From assembly GCA_021776915.1 (NCBI GenBank), contig JAIQZU010000007.1, forward strand, positions 1 through 60,024: DNA of 60,024 bases. The letters are read 5' to 3'. Below, one piece after another: positions 9,501 through 16,591 of this stretch. Below the pieces are notes generated by a model. The model did no database searches and was not told the DNA's origin. It was given only the letters and a program-made list of their open reading frames with translations. The translations under genes and the position numbers were made by a program. The stretch comes from Candidatus Scalindua sp. Its GTDB lineage: Bacteria > Planctomycetota > Brocadiia > Brocadiales > Scalinduaceae. Position 1 is the stretch's first letter. Each line of letters begins with the position of its first letter.

Positions 9501-10279
9501 GAAGGAGGGGATAAGGGGTGGTGTTTTCCCTTTTTTCCGTATAGTTTGTTTATATCATTTTGCATGTTTGAGGTATTCCAACGTTCTAAAACATTTTCTA
9601 CTTTGTCTCTGGTTTTCTCAGGGAGTATTTTTTCTGAGCAGATTCCACTGATTTCGCTTATCAGTTTCTCGACCTCGTTATAAGAATTTAAAATGTCCTG
9701 AGACAAATCATTCTGGTTTACGGTTCGTGCGATAGGCACGCATGCATTCCTGATCTTTTCATAGAGCATGATGAGGTTTTCCTTGAATGACTTTAACCTG
9801 CTCTTTTTGTAGTCGGTTTGTTTCCAGAATATGTCGTTCAGGAATGTATCCAGGCTTTTTTCCTCTGCCCATTTTTTAAGTGTGTTCTCCAATGTCTGTT
9901 CTTTGACTCTGCCGGCTTCGAGTTCATCCATGACGCGGAATTGAGGATCGATGCTCGCCTCTATTGCGTTTTCTCTGAGTAACCGTGAACAGAAACTGTG
10001 GATGGTGGATAGATAAGCAAACTCTATCTCCTGACGCTCCTTTTCCATTCCCTTCTCTTCGAACAACCTTGCCGCCCTTATCTTCATCTCGTTTGCCGCT
10101 TTCTCAGTGAAAGTAAGGGTGAGGGTTTCGTTGATTGATACCTTATGTTCGGTCACAAGACTCGCAAATCGTTCCACAAGTACACGTGTCTTCCCCGAAC
10201 CGGGCCCGGCGACAACACAGAGGTCCCTATCCGTAATCGTAACACCTTTTTGCTGAGAAGTGGTTAGTTCATTTGTCAT
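6581..10279 (-). CDS. addA: AddA-type UvrD-family helicase with Cas4-like Fe-S nuclease domain
   Basis: A 1232-residue protein of the RecBCD/AddAB class, which processes double-strand breaks and degrades foreign linear DNA. Superfamily 1 motifs appear in order: VAGPGSGKTRVLVERF (about residue 27), ILVDEFQDISRLQ, SIYGFRDAEVEIF, LNENFRSRPQIL, ITTHSAKGLEFPVVIVADVD and LLFVAMTRAQEHLIISG. The C-terminus is a PD-(D/E)XK nuclease (GHELGNIVHRVF, RGQIDLFY, IIDYKAND, YYQLQMHLYARALE). It has a four-Cys set, one in FHFCPQLYYF and three in RCKWCEYEEIC, typical of Fe-S nucleases. Two in-frame palindromic insertions encode PLSPPSQGG and SPPLEGGDEG segments. It is separated from addB by 213 bases holding a dispersed repeat. 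Confidence 0.88.
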   Translation of the reverse strand: MTNELTTSQQKGVTITDRDLCVVAGPGSGKTRVLVERFASLVTEHKVSINETLTLTFTEKAANEMKIRAARLFEEKGMEKERQEIEFAYLSTIHSFCSRLLRENAIEASIDPQFRVMDELEAGRVKEQTLENTLKKWAEEKSLDTFLNDIFWKQTDYKKSRLKSFKENLIMLYEKIRNACVPIARTVNQNDLSQDILNSYNEVEKLISEISGICSEKILPEKTRDKVENVLERWNTSNMQNDINKLYGKKGKHHPLSPPSQGGETGEVKTTENPTANNLILALLNRVKGIHSVINLSVSKDVKQPCSNLREELKILIGLLAEDYSTSMKMVLRDFLVNFDIAYSEWKRTESLIDFTDLEAKTIELLKDKKQIAKEIQQKFRYILVDEFQDISRLQKTIIDLIRSKDNLFIVGDEKQSIYGFRDAEVEIFQDIQKDSDRESLISLNENFRSRPQILDFINHIFNKLWQCIPTNQQEDHIDSISPPLEGGDEGVVTNNTQLKAGAEFSDKPFPSIEIVVAEGKDKTEARKWESMEIAKRIKEIVEKGEIKITNKRERERNISYRDFAILFRSTTDIKLYERSLSHLDVPYYVVSGRGFFNTTEITDLINLLKVIESPLDEINLAAVLKSPFVGIDDDALFRLADHAHNNNENRLLYQALDEAGTIKEIESQSRDRIIQFRQFLNEVQGIKPRTSLWNLISLILKKTEFQSKMLLFSNGKKRYANLLKLVELCKNQEDFEPLTLRNFIEIVEGYKFREIRESEAPVESEEDDVVKLITTHSAKGLEFPVVIVADVDRDNTRPSDYFVYSKDHGISFKILNPLTNEEERPLSYERINDESKEKELRESRRLLFVAMTRAQEHLIISGGINRNRAKGEKDNGNWYGYVSSTLGLNPDPKENPEIIELDDNKHGRNSPQTVEIKHTRIKEENKPPKEGKKIKLLTQYKKEIAACNKIKTSPPSKEIAEAGKNILSTITHRVDVDNSHYVYSVTEILKFHFCPQLYYFNSILGLQGIDERRWIEPDYAEAEDGSNLKDDELPGHELGNIVHRVFKNYHFPEDNLKEYIKKELNVFGLDTNRDSIDRVANWVNSFYNSDIGKEVVSSKQQKRETSFIFNYRHNLIRGQIDLFYSNNEGLLKIIDYKANDITTDEIPEKVKYYQLQMHLYARALETIYGKKVDETILYFLVPDKPVVVDTTDEACRELDSTLNNFFTAHKDGDFKKLSDQRCKWCEYEEIC
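8802..8842. repeat. Intragenic palindromic element 1 in addA
   Basis: On the plus strand the sequence around CCCCTCCTTCTAAAGGAGGGG (8816-8836) is a near-perfect inverted repeat. It belongs to the very common family of short palindromes of the CCCCTCC...GGAGGGG kind. It lies inside addA and is translated without a frameshift as SPPLEGGDEG, between the helicase motif IV region and the next domain, where a surface loop is expected. Confidence 0.7.
9478..9527. repeat. Intragenic palindromic element 2 in addA
   Basis: A second member of the same palindrome family, centred on CCCCTCCTTGTGAAGGAGGGG (9490-9510). It is translated in addA as HHPLSPPSQGGETGEV. It sits in a loop-like region between helicase segments, flanked by ordinary helical coding sequence, and preserves the reading frame. 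Confidence 0.7.
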
Positions 10280-10299
10280 TGGTCAATATTCAATCCCCT

Positions 10300-10384
10300 A
10301 AGGAAGGCAGGAACGGCAGGAAGTTAGTAATAAAACCCAAAGAATGGTCTTTTAGTTTTTTCCTGAATTTCTTGCTTTCCTAAG
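10300..10384. repeat. Dispersed inverted-repeat element, copy 1 (addA-addB gap)
   Basis: The left arm CTAAGGAAGGCAGGAACGGC starts at 10299. The right part, TTCCTGAATTTCTTGCTTTCC, runs to about 10384. Reverse-complemented, it is an imperfect copy of the left arm, so the unit folds back on itself over about 85 bases. A second copy with the same arms is at 29321-29414. It has the size and shape of a MITE-like noncoding repeat. Confidence 0.6.
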
Positions 10385-10440
10385 ACGTATCATTTCTTTA
10401 TCCGTGGCTAAATTATTTTTTCTTTTAGTGTCAATTCGTG

Positions 10441-10480
10441 CCTTTTACTCGCCCTCGGCGCTGTTTGTCCGGGGGAAATT
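10441..10480. repeat. Short GC-rich dispersed repeat (CCCCGGACAAA..GCGCCGAGG), copy 1
   Basis: On the minus strand this reads CCCCCGGACAAACAGCGCCGAGG. The same core occurs at about 18045-18070 and 18221-18245 with one or two base changes. It lies just downstream of the addB stop and is noncoding in all three places. Confidence 0.5.
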
Positions 10481-10492
10481 CGTGTCTAATAA

Positions 10493-13400
10493 TCACCTCA
10501 ATCTCCATTTATCGATACGGCAGACGTTTGCGAAATCGCAGTTTCCCTCACCGCAGAAATCAATATTTGCCGGAGCAAGTTCAATCCTTCCCTTGCGAAT
10601 TTCCCTTGCGAATTTCAGAATATGGTTCTCTGCATCTTTCAGCAGCTTGTTAAATTCTTTGTTATCAACGGAAAGCGATTTCCTAGCTGGTTTTATATTG
10701 AGCTTAAGTTTGTCGATTAACTCCCGATTATATATTCCGGTTTTTTTAGAGGTCTTCAGTGCATAAAATTCAGCAGCAACGGGAATAACCCTGAACACAT
10801 CTCTCAAGGCAAGTATGTAGATGGGCAGTTGCAGATCCAGGCCTTCTTCTAGTTCCGTTAGCCTGAATTCTGTCTGTCCGTATTTGTAGTCAATGATTAT
10901 GCCGACTTTTTCTCCATCAACTTCTGAAACATCAACCCTGTCAATCTTGCCGGAGATTTCAATACCATCTTTTTCTCCATCACCGATTTTCAGGGTCTCA
11001 AGCTCTTCATCCCCGAATTTTGCTTCAAACATGGAAGGTTTAAACATTGGCAGATTAGATTCCTTTTCCATGGATTCAAATACCAGAAGCGTATTAAGCA
11101 TCTCATTCCTGGCCTTCAATTCTTCAAAACCTGTAACCATTCCTCTGGTTTCCCGGTTAAAAATATCATCAAATATCCCGGTTATATCTTTAGTCTCTCC
11201 AGTGTCTTTAAGATACTCCTCAAGTACTTTGTGAATGATGGTACCCTGCATTAACAGATCCATAGATTTGGGAATGGCCTGCCTGAGTTTGAGTGTTGAT
11301 CTGCCAAAATATTTATAAGGGCACTGGGCATAGTCTTTCAACTTTGTGGGTGAAAACCTTGTGCTTGTTTCACTGATCTTCTCTACTATCTTTTTATCAG
11401 AGAGTTTAAGCTTCAGGTTATTGTAGGTATCTATCAGTGTCGTTAATGTGCAGAGTTCTTCCCTGAGTGAAGCCTTGTTTTCTGTATTGTTATTATATAA
11501 CCAGAGTGCGATTGCCTTTTCGTACTGCTCCTTTTCAGACACATAGGGGGTATTAAGGTGATAATAGACAAAGTTCTTTGAATCGGTAGAAGTAATAATG
11601 TCATCAGGTTCGGGAATTATCTTTGAAAGGTTTCTCCGGATTGTGATTCCTTGAACTGTTTCCTCCGGGAGTAACTTCTGAGTGTCAGAAAGGAAAAAAG
11701 ACGGCATTGTCAAATTTCCGTTGCTGTTTGCTGACGGGTAAGATAAATAAAGCCTCTCCTTTGCACGCGTAACGGCGATGTAGAACAGGTATCTCTCTTC
11801 GTCCATCTGCTCGTAGACTTCTCTCAGGGCAATCTTTCCAGTGGCATTAAGTTTTCTTCTGTGAAAATCTTTCAAGAACAGGTCTTCCCGTACTTGGAGG
11901 GGAAATTCTTTTTCGAGCAGGCCTCCCACAAAGACGACTGGCATTTCCCACTGTCTGGCTTCCAGTACATTGATAACGTTAACAACCTCCTGGCGTTTGT
12001 CTGTTTCCCTGTATGACGATAAGGCGACCTGTGATTCAAGGATATAGTTGAATTCTCTGAATGTAATGTTCCCTGTATCATTAGAAATTTCGGAAAGATC
12101 ACCAAGGGTGGTGTTGTTGAGGATCGACATGAATTCCTTCAGGGCGCCTGCGTCCGATTTCATCAACCCTGAGGCTTCCAGATGATGATAATGATTTCCT
12201 TCATCAATAGATTTCACAGGCGGCATAAACGCCGGTTTGTAAAACAGGTTCACAATGTCAGTATAGCATTTGCAATAATAGCTGAATGTATGTCTGCCAT
12301 CCAGGTTGGTGAAAATCTTCTTCAGTTCCTTCAGGAATTTGCTGACAGGCTTTAATTCATAGACCGAGGTGAGTTTCAGCCATTTATTGTAATCGTTAAC
12401 AGTGCCTCTTTTCAGGTATTCCTGTTCCAGTCTGTTTATAAGGTTTCCGTCTATGCCTGTGTTGGATTTTAAAACCTTCCAGACCGCTTCATCCTGCCAC
12501 TTATCTGTAAAGATTTGTGATGTATTTATTACGGCCTTGATCAGAGGATTGCCTTTTAAGTGTTTCCTGCCATAGATTCTTACCGGGATGCTGAACCTGG
12601 TGAAGGTATCTTCAACGATATCCCGATACTTTTCGATGTTTCTGAATATCACGGCAATCTGGCTGAAGGTATAACCATCCCTGTAAGTCAGTTTTCTTAT
12701 CATGCGGGCGATCTGTTCTACTTCATCCTGCATGTTAGCAGCAGCAGTAATCCGCAATGACGTGCCGGAGCTATCAGGTTCCGGTATAAACGGGTCTTCA
12801 GGTTGAGAGAATATGTTTGCTTCGATATGTCCTAGCATCCGGCTGGTTGTTCTCCTATTCTCATCAAGCCGCAATTCCCTGAGATTCAATTCCGAGAGTC
12901 TGGAATATGTCTTGTGAGAAACCCGGAATGCGGGTGGTACAGGATCAGCAATTTGATATGGCAGAGTGACGTAGACATTCGATATAAGAGAAGTTAATTC
13001 CTTTATAAATTTCAGTTCGAGTTGTGTGTAATCGTGGAAACCGTCTATTAGTAACAGTTCGACTTCGGAGAAGGTATCCTTGTCCATTTGTGACAGGGCC
13101 TGCGCCAGGAAATCCTCCCTGTCCATCAGGTCATTTTTATTCAGAGCTTTTTGATAAAGATCATAAAGCTTTACCAGTTCGTTACACTTCAGGTTAAGGG
13201 GTGAATCGTCATTGCCTGTTTGAATCCCTTTGAGTAAGTCTTTAAAGGGAAGCGGGCCGAGTGAGTTTTCTTTAATCTCTCTTACAAAACTCAGGAAGGC
13301 GCCTTTAAACCCTGTATAACCTGAAACCCCTGAGAAGTAACCCTTGTCGGCGCTTTTAAAGATGTCTGAAAGGATCAGGTACTTCTCACCTTCATTGATC

Positions 13401-13663
13401 AGTTTCTGGAAGGGTGCGATATCAACACTGTTCAGTATCTTATTTGCCAGTCCGGAGAAGGTGACGAGTCCTGTGTCTAGATAACCCTTAAACTTTGATG
13501 TCCTTAAGATATGATCTCTGAGATGTTCAACCTGACTGTGGCTTGGCAGGATGAAGATTACGTTATCTTCTTTGTGTTCTTCAACAAATTCTAGGAATTT
13601 CTGAAGGACAAGGTGTGTTTTGCCGCTGCCGGCTTTTCCTGAGACTAAGAACCTTTCTTGCAT
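10493..13663 (-). CDS. addB: AddB-type helicase-like nuclease subunit
   Basis: From the ATG at 13663 the protein is 1056 residues long. It begins MQERFLVSGKAGSGKTHLVL (Walker A), then LLIDGFHDYTQLELKF (Walker B-like), EARQWEMPVVFVGGLLEKEF and YLFYIAVTRAKERLYLSYP. The C-terminal nuclease domain has YAQCPYKYFGRSTL, GTIIHKVLEEYL, ISGKIDRVD, IIDYKYG and the terminal Cys set CGEGNCDFANVC. This is the AddB arrangement, with an Fe-S nuclease at the end. The open frame extends to 13780, but I prefer 13663: the duplicated fragment at 15594 starts at the same Met, and the likely -10 box lies at 13766-13771. With addA it would form a two-nuclease recombination and degradation complex. Confidence 0.85.
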   Translation of the reverse strand: MQERFLVSGKAGSGKTHLVLQKFLEFVEEHKEDNVIFILPSHSQVEHLRDHILRTSKFKGYLDTGLVTFSGLANKILNSVDIAPFQKLINEGEKYLILSDIFKSADKGYFSGVSGYTGFKGAFLSFVREIKENSLGPLPFKDLLKGIQTGNDDSPLNLKCNELVKLYDLYQKALNKNDLMDREDFLAQALSQMDKDTFSEVELLLIDGFHDYTQLELKFIKELTSLISNVYVTLPYQIADPVPPAFRVSHKTYSRLSELNLRELRLDENRRTTSRMLGHIEANIFSQPEDPFIPEPDSSGTSLRITAAANMQDEVEQIARMIRKLTYRDGYTFSQIAVIFRNIEKYRDIVEDTFTRFSIPVRIYGRKHLKGNPLIKAVINTSQIFTDKWQDEAVWKVLKSNTGIDGNLINRLEQEYLKRGTVNDYNKWLKLTSVYELKPVSKFLKELKKIFTNLDGRHTFSYYCKCYTDIVNLFYKPAFMPPVKSIDEGNHYHHLEASGLMKSDAGALKEFMSILNNTTLGDLSEISNDTGNITFREFNYILESQVALSSYRETDKRQEVVNVINVLEARQWEMPVVFVGGLLEKEFPLQVREDLFLKDFHRRKLNATGKIALREVYEQMDEERYLFYIAVTRAKERLYLSYPSANSNGNLTMPSFFLSDTQKLLPEETVQGITIRRNLSKIIPEPDDIITSTDSKNFVYYHLNTPYVSEKEQYEKAIALWLYNNNTENKASLREELCTLTTLIDTYNNLKLKLSDKKIVEKISETSTRFSPTKLKDYAQCPYKYFGRSTLKLRQAIPKSMDLLMQGTIIHKVLEEYLKDTGETKDITGIFDDIFNRETRGMVTGFEELKARNEMLNTLLVFESMEKESNLPMFKPSMFEAKFGDEELETLKIGDGEKDGIEISGKIDRVDVSEVDGEKVGIIIDYKYGQTEFRLTELEEGLDLQLPIYILALRDVFRVIPVAAEFYALKTSKKTGIYNRELIDKLKLNIKPARKSLSVDNKEFNKLLKDAENHILKFAREIRKGRIELAPANIDFCGEGNCDFANVCRIDKWRLR

Positions 13664-13745
13664 ATAATTTTCTAATTTTTGTACAAGCGTTAACGTCCGC
13701 CTTAGGCGCGAATTAACAATGATTAAGTTATATTTAAATGCCATG

Positions 13746-13794
13746 CATGTATAATGTGTACACACATTATACATGAGCATTTAAAGATTGTCAA
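13746..13794 (-). promoter_or_regulatory. Minus-strand promoter with palindromic operator, reading into addB
   Basis: On the minus strand TTGACA (13794-13789), 17 bases, then TATAAT (13771-13766) make a consensus sigma-70 promoter pointing at addB. A 30-base near-palindrome, ATAATGTGT..ACACATTAT with flanking CATGT/ACATG (13746-13775), covers the -10 box and the start site. The same palindrome core recurs at 13836-13867 on the AbiE promoter. Confidence 0.75.
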
Positions 13795-13817
13795 ATATAT
13801 TTTACATATTTTTTCTA

Positions 13818-13867
13818 TTGACAAATATGGTTTAGTATGATATAATGTGTATACACATTATATCATA
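13818..13867 (+). promoter_or_regulatory. AbiE operon promoter with a perfect 32-base palindromic operator
   Basis: TTGACA (13818-13823), exactly 17 bases, then TATAAT (13841-13846) form a consensus sigma-70 promoter for the AbiE pair. A perfect 32-base palindrome (13836-13867, core ATAATGTGTATACACATTAT) overlaps the -10 box. AbiEi proteins are known to bind inverted repeats in their own promoter and repress it, so this is the likely AbiEi operator. Its centre is about 91 bases from the centre of the matching operator at 13746-13775. Confidence 0.8.
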
Positions 13868-13884
13868 AGTCTTGTATATGCTCT

Positions 13885-14757
13885 ATGTTTTCTAAATCTA
13901 TAAGAAAGAAGCTCAGCGAACATTTCTCGACTCCTGTACGTCATAAACATTTGCAGGAACATGCGGAACGCATCATTGGACAAACTCGATACTCTGTTGT
14001 TGCCAACCTCATGCATGATTTGCTGGAAAACGGTATTGTCAGCTCCTACAAGCTTACTGCCAAAAACAACAAGACCGTTACCCTGTTCTGTTCACGTAAA
14101 CTCGACAAGATAAATCCATACGAGATAGCACATGCCTTGTTTCCGCAAGAATATTTCTGCAATTTGTCTTCCATCTACTACCATTTGCTAACGAACCAGG
14201 TACCAAAAGCGATATACATATGTACGTCTGCCAAACGGATAAATGAGAACACCGTAAATGACAATGAACTGCGCCGCTCCTTCATCAAACCACACCGGCA
14301 TACGAAACACGTGTATACGCTCAATGGCTACGAGGTCATTGTTGTGGAACGTGCAAGAATCTCGAACTCCGGAGTTGTTGAAAGTCATCCATCAAGCACA
14401 TTGTTACCGAACAAGTCTCGTGTTACTTGTATTGAACGTGCCCTGATAGACGCGGTTGTGAGTCCGCATTATAATGGCGGAATAGTCAGTGTATACACAT
14501 ATTTCAGGAATGCACGGGACATGCTGGACATGGCAAGTCTTATCAAAATTTACAGGCGTTTGGACTTTGTTTATCCATATTCGCAATCCATTGGATTCCT
14601 TCTAGACAGAGCGGGCATGCCAAAGTATGCATCAGTTATCTATAAAAGTTTTCCGCCTGAGCGCAGTTTCTATGTTGACCACGACGCAAAGACTTCATGG
14701 ATTTATGACGAGAAATGGAAACTCTATTACCCTGCGGGACTTGTAGATGAAAATTGA
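13885..14757 (+). CDS. AbiEi-type antitoxin/repressor of a type IV toxin-antitoxin system
   Basis: A 290-residue protein. The N-terminal about 85 residues form a winged-helix region (RYSVVANLMHDLLENGIVSS). A domain of the AbiEi type follows, with INPYEIAHALFPQEYFCNLS, then the conserved block SRVTCIERALIDAVVSPHYNGG and a C-terminal SIGFLLDRAGMP. AbiEi antagonises the AbiEii nucleotidyltransferase and represses the operon. Its gene overlaps the toxin gene by 11 bases. A consensus promoter with a palindromic operator lies directly upstream. The whole pair is bracketed by two copies of the addB 5' end. Confidence 0.88.
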   Translation: MFSKSIRKKLSEHFSTPVRHKHLQEHAERIIGQTRYSVVANLMHDLLENGIVSSYKLTAKNNKTVTLFCSRKLDKINPYEIAHALFPQEYFCNLSSIYYHLLTNQVPKAIYICTSAKRINENTVNDNELRRSFIKPHRHTKHVYTLNGYEVIVVERARISNSGVVESHPSSTLLPNKSRVTCIERALIDAVVSPHYNGGIVSVYTYFRNARDMLDMASLIKIYRRLDFVYPYSQSIGFLLDRAGMPKYASVIYKSFPPERSFYVDHDAKTSWIYDEKWKLYYPAGLVDEN

Positions 14758-15586
14758 AGAAGTAATTACTCAAACTATAATTGCTATATATAGTGCTCCC
14801 TCGCCATCAAAAACTCTTTTTTTAAAGGGAGGAAGTGCAATGCGGTTGTTCGACAATCTGACTTCACGTCTTTCGATAGACGCAGATTTTTCAGTCAATA
14901 CGGATATAGATAATGAGAACAAATTCTTTCGAGACTTGAAGTCTTCTGCGGGGGCCAGCTTCAGAAGAAAAAGATTCGATATTATTGATTTCGAGTGGAA
15001 TAGAAAACTTGAGAAGATCCGAGCGGGATATCCGGATTGGTGGGGTGGATGGCTATGTGAGTTCAAACTTGTTTCCTTTCGACACAGAGGCAAGGTGATA
15101 GAAACTAAGAGGAGAAATGCTTTGATTCCAGACGGGGCTAACTCTTCGAAGATTACAGTGGAAATAAGCAAGCATGAATACTGTGGAAAGAAACGAACCA
15201 AAACTATTCAGGGCGTAAAGATCTTCGGGTATTCTCGCGAGTTGCTTGTTCTAGAGAAGATTCGTGCCATTTGTCAGCAGCATCCTGATTATGCGTACAG
15301 ATCGAGCAAGAACAGAGCGCGTGATTTCTATGACATATACGAATTGACTGCCAATGCAGACGACAGTTTTATAAGTAGGTGTGGTTCTCAAATAGAGAAG
15401 GTATTCCGTGCGAAAGAAGTTCCTCTGGAAATTCTGGCTTCGTTGTGGGAAATCGACTTTATTGATGAGCAACGCCGAGGATTTGATGAAGTGAAAGATA
15501 CCGTGACTGGAGAGATTCATGACTTCGATGTTTATGTTGAGCACTTGCGATTCTTCGTGAAGGACATTTATCCAGAAGTTATGTAG
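14747..15586 (+). CDS. AbiEii-type nucleotidyltransferase toxin
   Basis: A 279-residue protein. The nucleotidyltransferase signature is FLKGGSAMRLF, then RLSIDADFSV (residues about 26-50), which gives the GS...DxD metal-binding set. A conserved RARDFYDIYELT (about 193-204) matches motif IV of AbiEii/AbiGii toxins. Such toxins transfer nucleotides to tRNA or other targets and abort phage infection. It is translationally coupled to AbiEi by the 11-base overlap. The distal direct repeat of addB starts within about 15 bases after its stop, so the cargo ends here. Confidence 0.88.
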   Translation: MKIEEVITQTIIAIYSAPSPSKTLFLKGGSAMRLFDNLTSRLSIDADFSVNTDIDNENKFFRDLKSSAGASFRRKRFDIIDFEWNRKLEKIRAGYPDWWGGWLCEFKLVSFRHRGKVIETKRRNALIPDGANSSKITVEISKHEYCGKKRTKTIQGVKIFGYSRELLVLEKIRAICQQHPDYAYRSSKNRARDFYDIYELTANADDSFISRCGSQIEKVFRAKEVPLEILASLWEIDFIDEQRRGFDEVKDTVTGEIHDFDVYVEHLRFFVKDIYPEVM

Positions 15587-15593
15587 TTGAACC

Positions 15594-15791
15594 CTAACCC
15601 TTAAACTTTGAGCCCTGAACTTGTTTCAGGGTCGGGATGTGATTTCTAATGTGTTCTACCTGACTGTGGGTTGGCAGGATAAAGATTACGTTATCTTCTC
15701 CGTGTTTCTTAACATAAAGAAGAAATTTCTGAAGGACAAGGTGTGTTTTGCCACTGCCGGCTTTTCCTGAGACTAAAAACCTTTCTTGCAT
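15594..15791 (-). pseudogene. addB': Duplicated 5' fragment of addB
   Basis: Sixty-five codons starting MQERFLVSGKAGSGKTHLVL and continuing VKKHGEDNVIFILPTHSQVE repeat the first about 60 residues of AddB, in the same orientation, 2128 bases away. The tail TLKQVQGSKFKG is the translation of a short palindrome (CCCTGAAC..TTTCAGGG, about 15612-15632) inserted after the duplication, followed by a stop. The similarity also covers about 20 bases upstream of the ATG. It is a non-functional remnant; the intact gene is on the other side of the AbiE cargo. Confidence 0.85.
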
Positions 15792-15867
15792 ATAGTTTTC
15801 TAATTTTAGACAAGATTAACAGGATAAACAAGGGGTGATTTATAATAATGGATTGTTTATGTTGAAT

Positions 15868-16590
15868 CTAAACAGCAGTTAATTTTTGTGTGGGCATTTC
15901 ATCCCACGTAACACCATCAAGAATCCTTCCATTTTTCTTCTTCTGAACACCGCCCCATTGTTTGAAAAAGAACGGCACATTTTGTTCAATGCATTGATCC
16001 CTTACCTCTCTTGCCCAGTCTGCCTCGATGGAACGCGCTCGTGGACCAGATTCCCCACCAACAATGACCCAATCAATGCCTGACAGGTTTAGCTCGCCAA
16101 GAGGTCCGAGTAAAGGCTCTAGTGAAAGAAATTTTGTTTTTGCAGGTGTTTTTCTAAGATAATCTATACGGTATTTAAAAGACTCATTCTCAACTGTAAC
16201 CCCCATCCAAATGTGACTATCCCATTTGATCATTTCTGATAATTCTAATAACCGCTTTGCCCGCTTGGTTAAAACCTGATAAAAGTGTTGATCTGCAATG
16301 TTCATTACGCCAAAAACCTGTTTTATAAAATCAAGTGGTACTTTTTCATGAAAGACATCGCCCATGGAGTTGACAAAAACCATATTCGATTTTTTCCACT
16401 TTAATGGAGTATCCAACATATGGGGATGGCACACAACTTCAAAGCCATTATTATAATTTTGCTGCCCCATTGCTTTAAGTCTTTTTGCCATTCTTTCTGC
16501 ATAACAATTATCACAGCCTTCACTGATTTTGTTGCAACCAGTTACAGGATTCCAGGTAGATTCCGTCCATTCGATTTTGCTTTTGCTCAT
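15868..16590 (-). CDS. DUF5131 / phage Gp37-Gp68-like three-Cys-motif protein
   Basis: A 240-residue protein beginning MSKSKIEWTESTWNPVTGCN. The N-terminal CNKISEGCDNCYAERMA holds three cysteines (19, 26 and 29) in the C-x6-C-x2-C pattern that gives the three-Cys group its name and may bind an Fe-S cluster, as in radical SAM relatives. Other family landmarks are VFVNSMGDVFHEKVP, QVLTKRAKRL, WMGVTVEN, FLSLEPLLGPL, WVIVGGESGPRAR and FFFKQWGG. The gene starts one base after the tcmP stop, so the two form an operon. The function is not established; relatives occur in phages and genomic islands. Confidence 0.85.
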   Translation of the reverse strand: MSKSKIEWTESTWNPVTGCNKISEGCDNCYAERMAKRLKAMGQQNYNNGFEVVCHPHMLDTPLKWKKSNMVFVNSMGDVFHEKVPLDFIKQVFGVMNIADQHFYQVLTKRAKRLLELSEMIKWDSHIWMGVTVENESFKYRIDYLRKTPAKTKFLSLEPLLGPLGELNLSGIDWVIVGGESGPRARSIEADWAREVRDQCIEQNVPFFFKQWGGVQKKKNGRILDGVTWDEMPTQKLTAV

Positions 16591-16591
16591 T

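Noticed and set aside
13664-13780. N-terminal extension of AddB by 39 residues (MLMYNVCTHYTC...)
   Set aside because: It would start upstream of the likely transcription start at about 13759, and the duplicated copy supports the Met at 13663.
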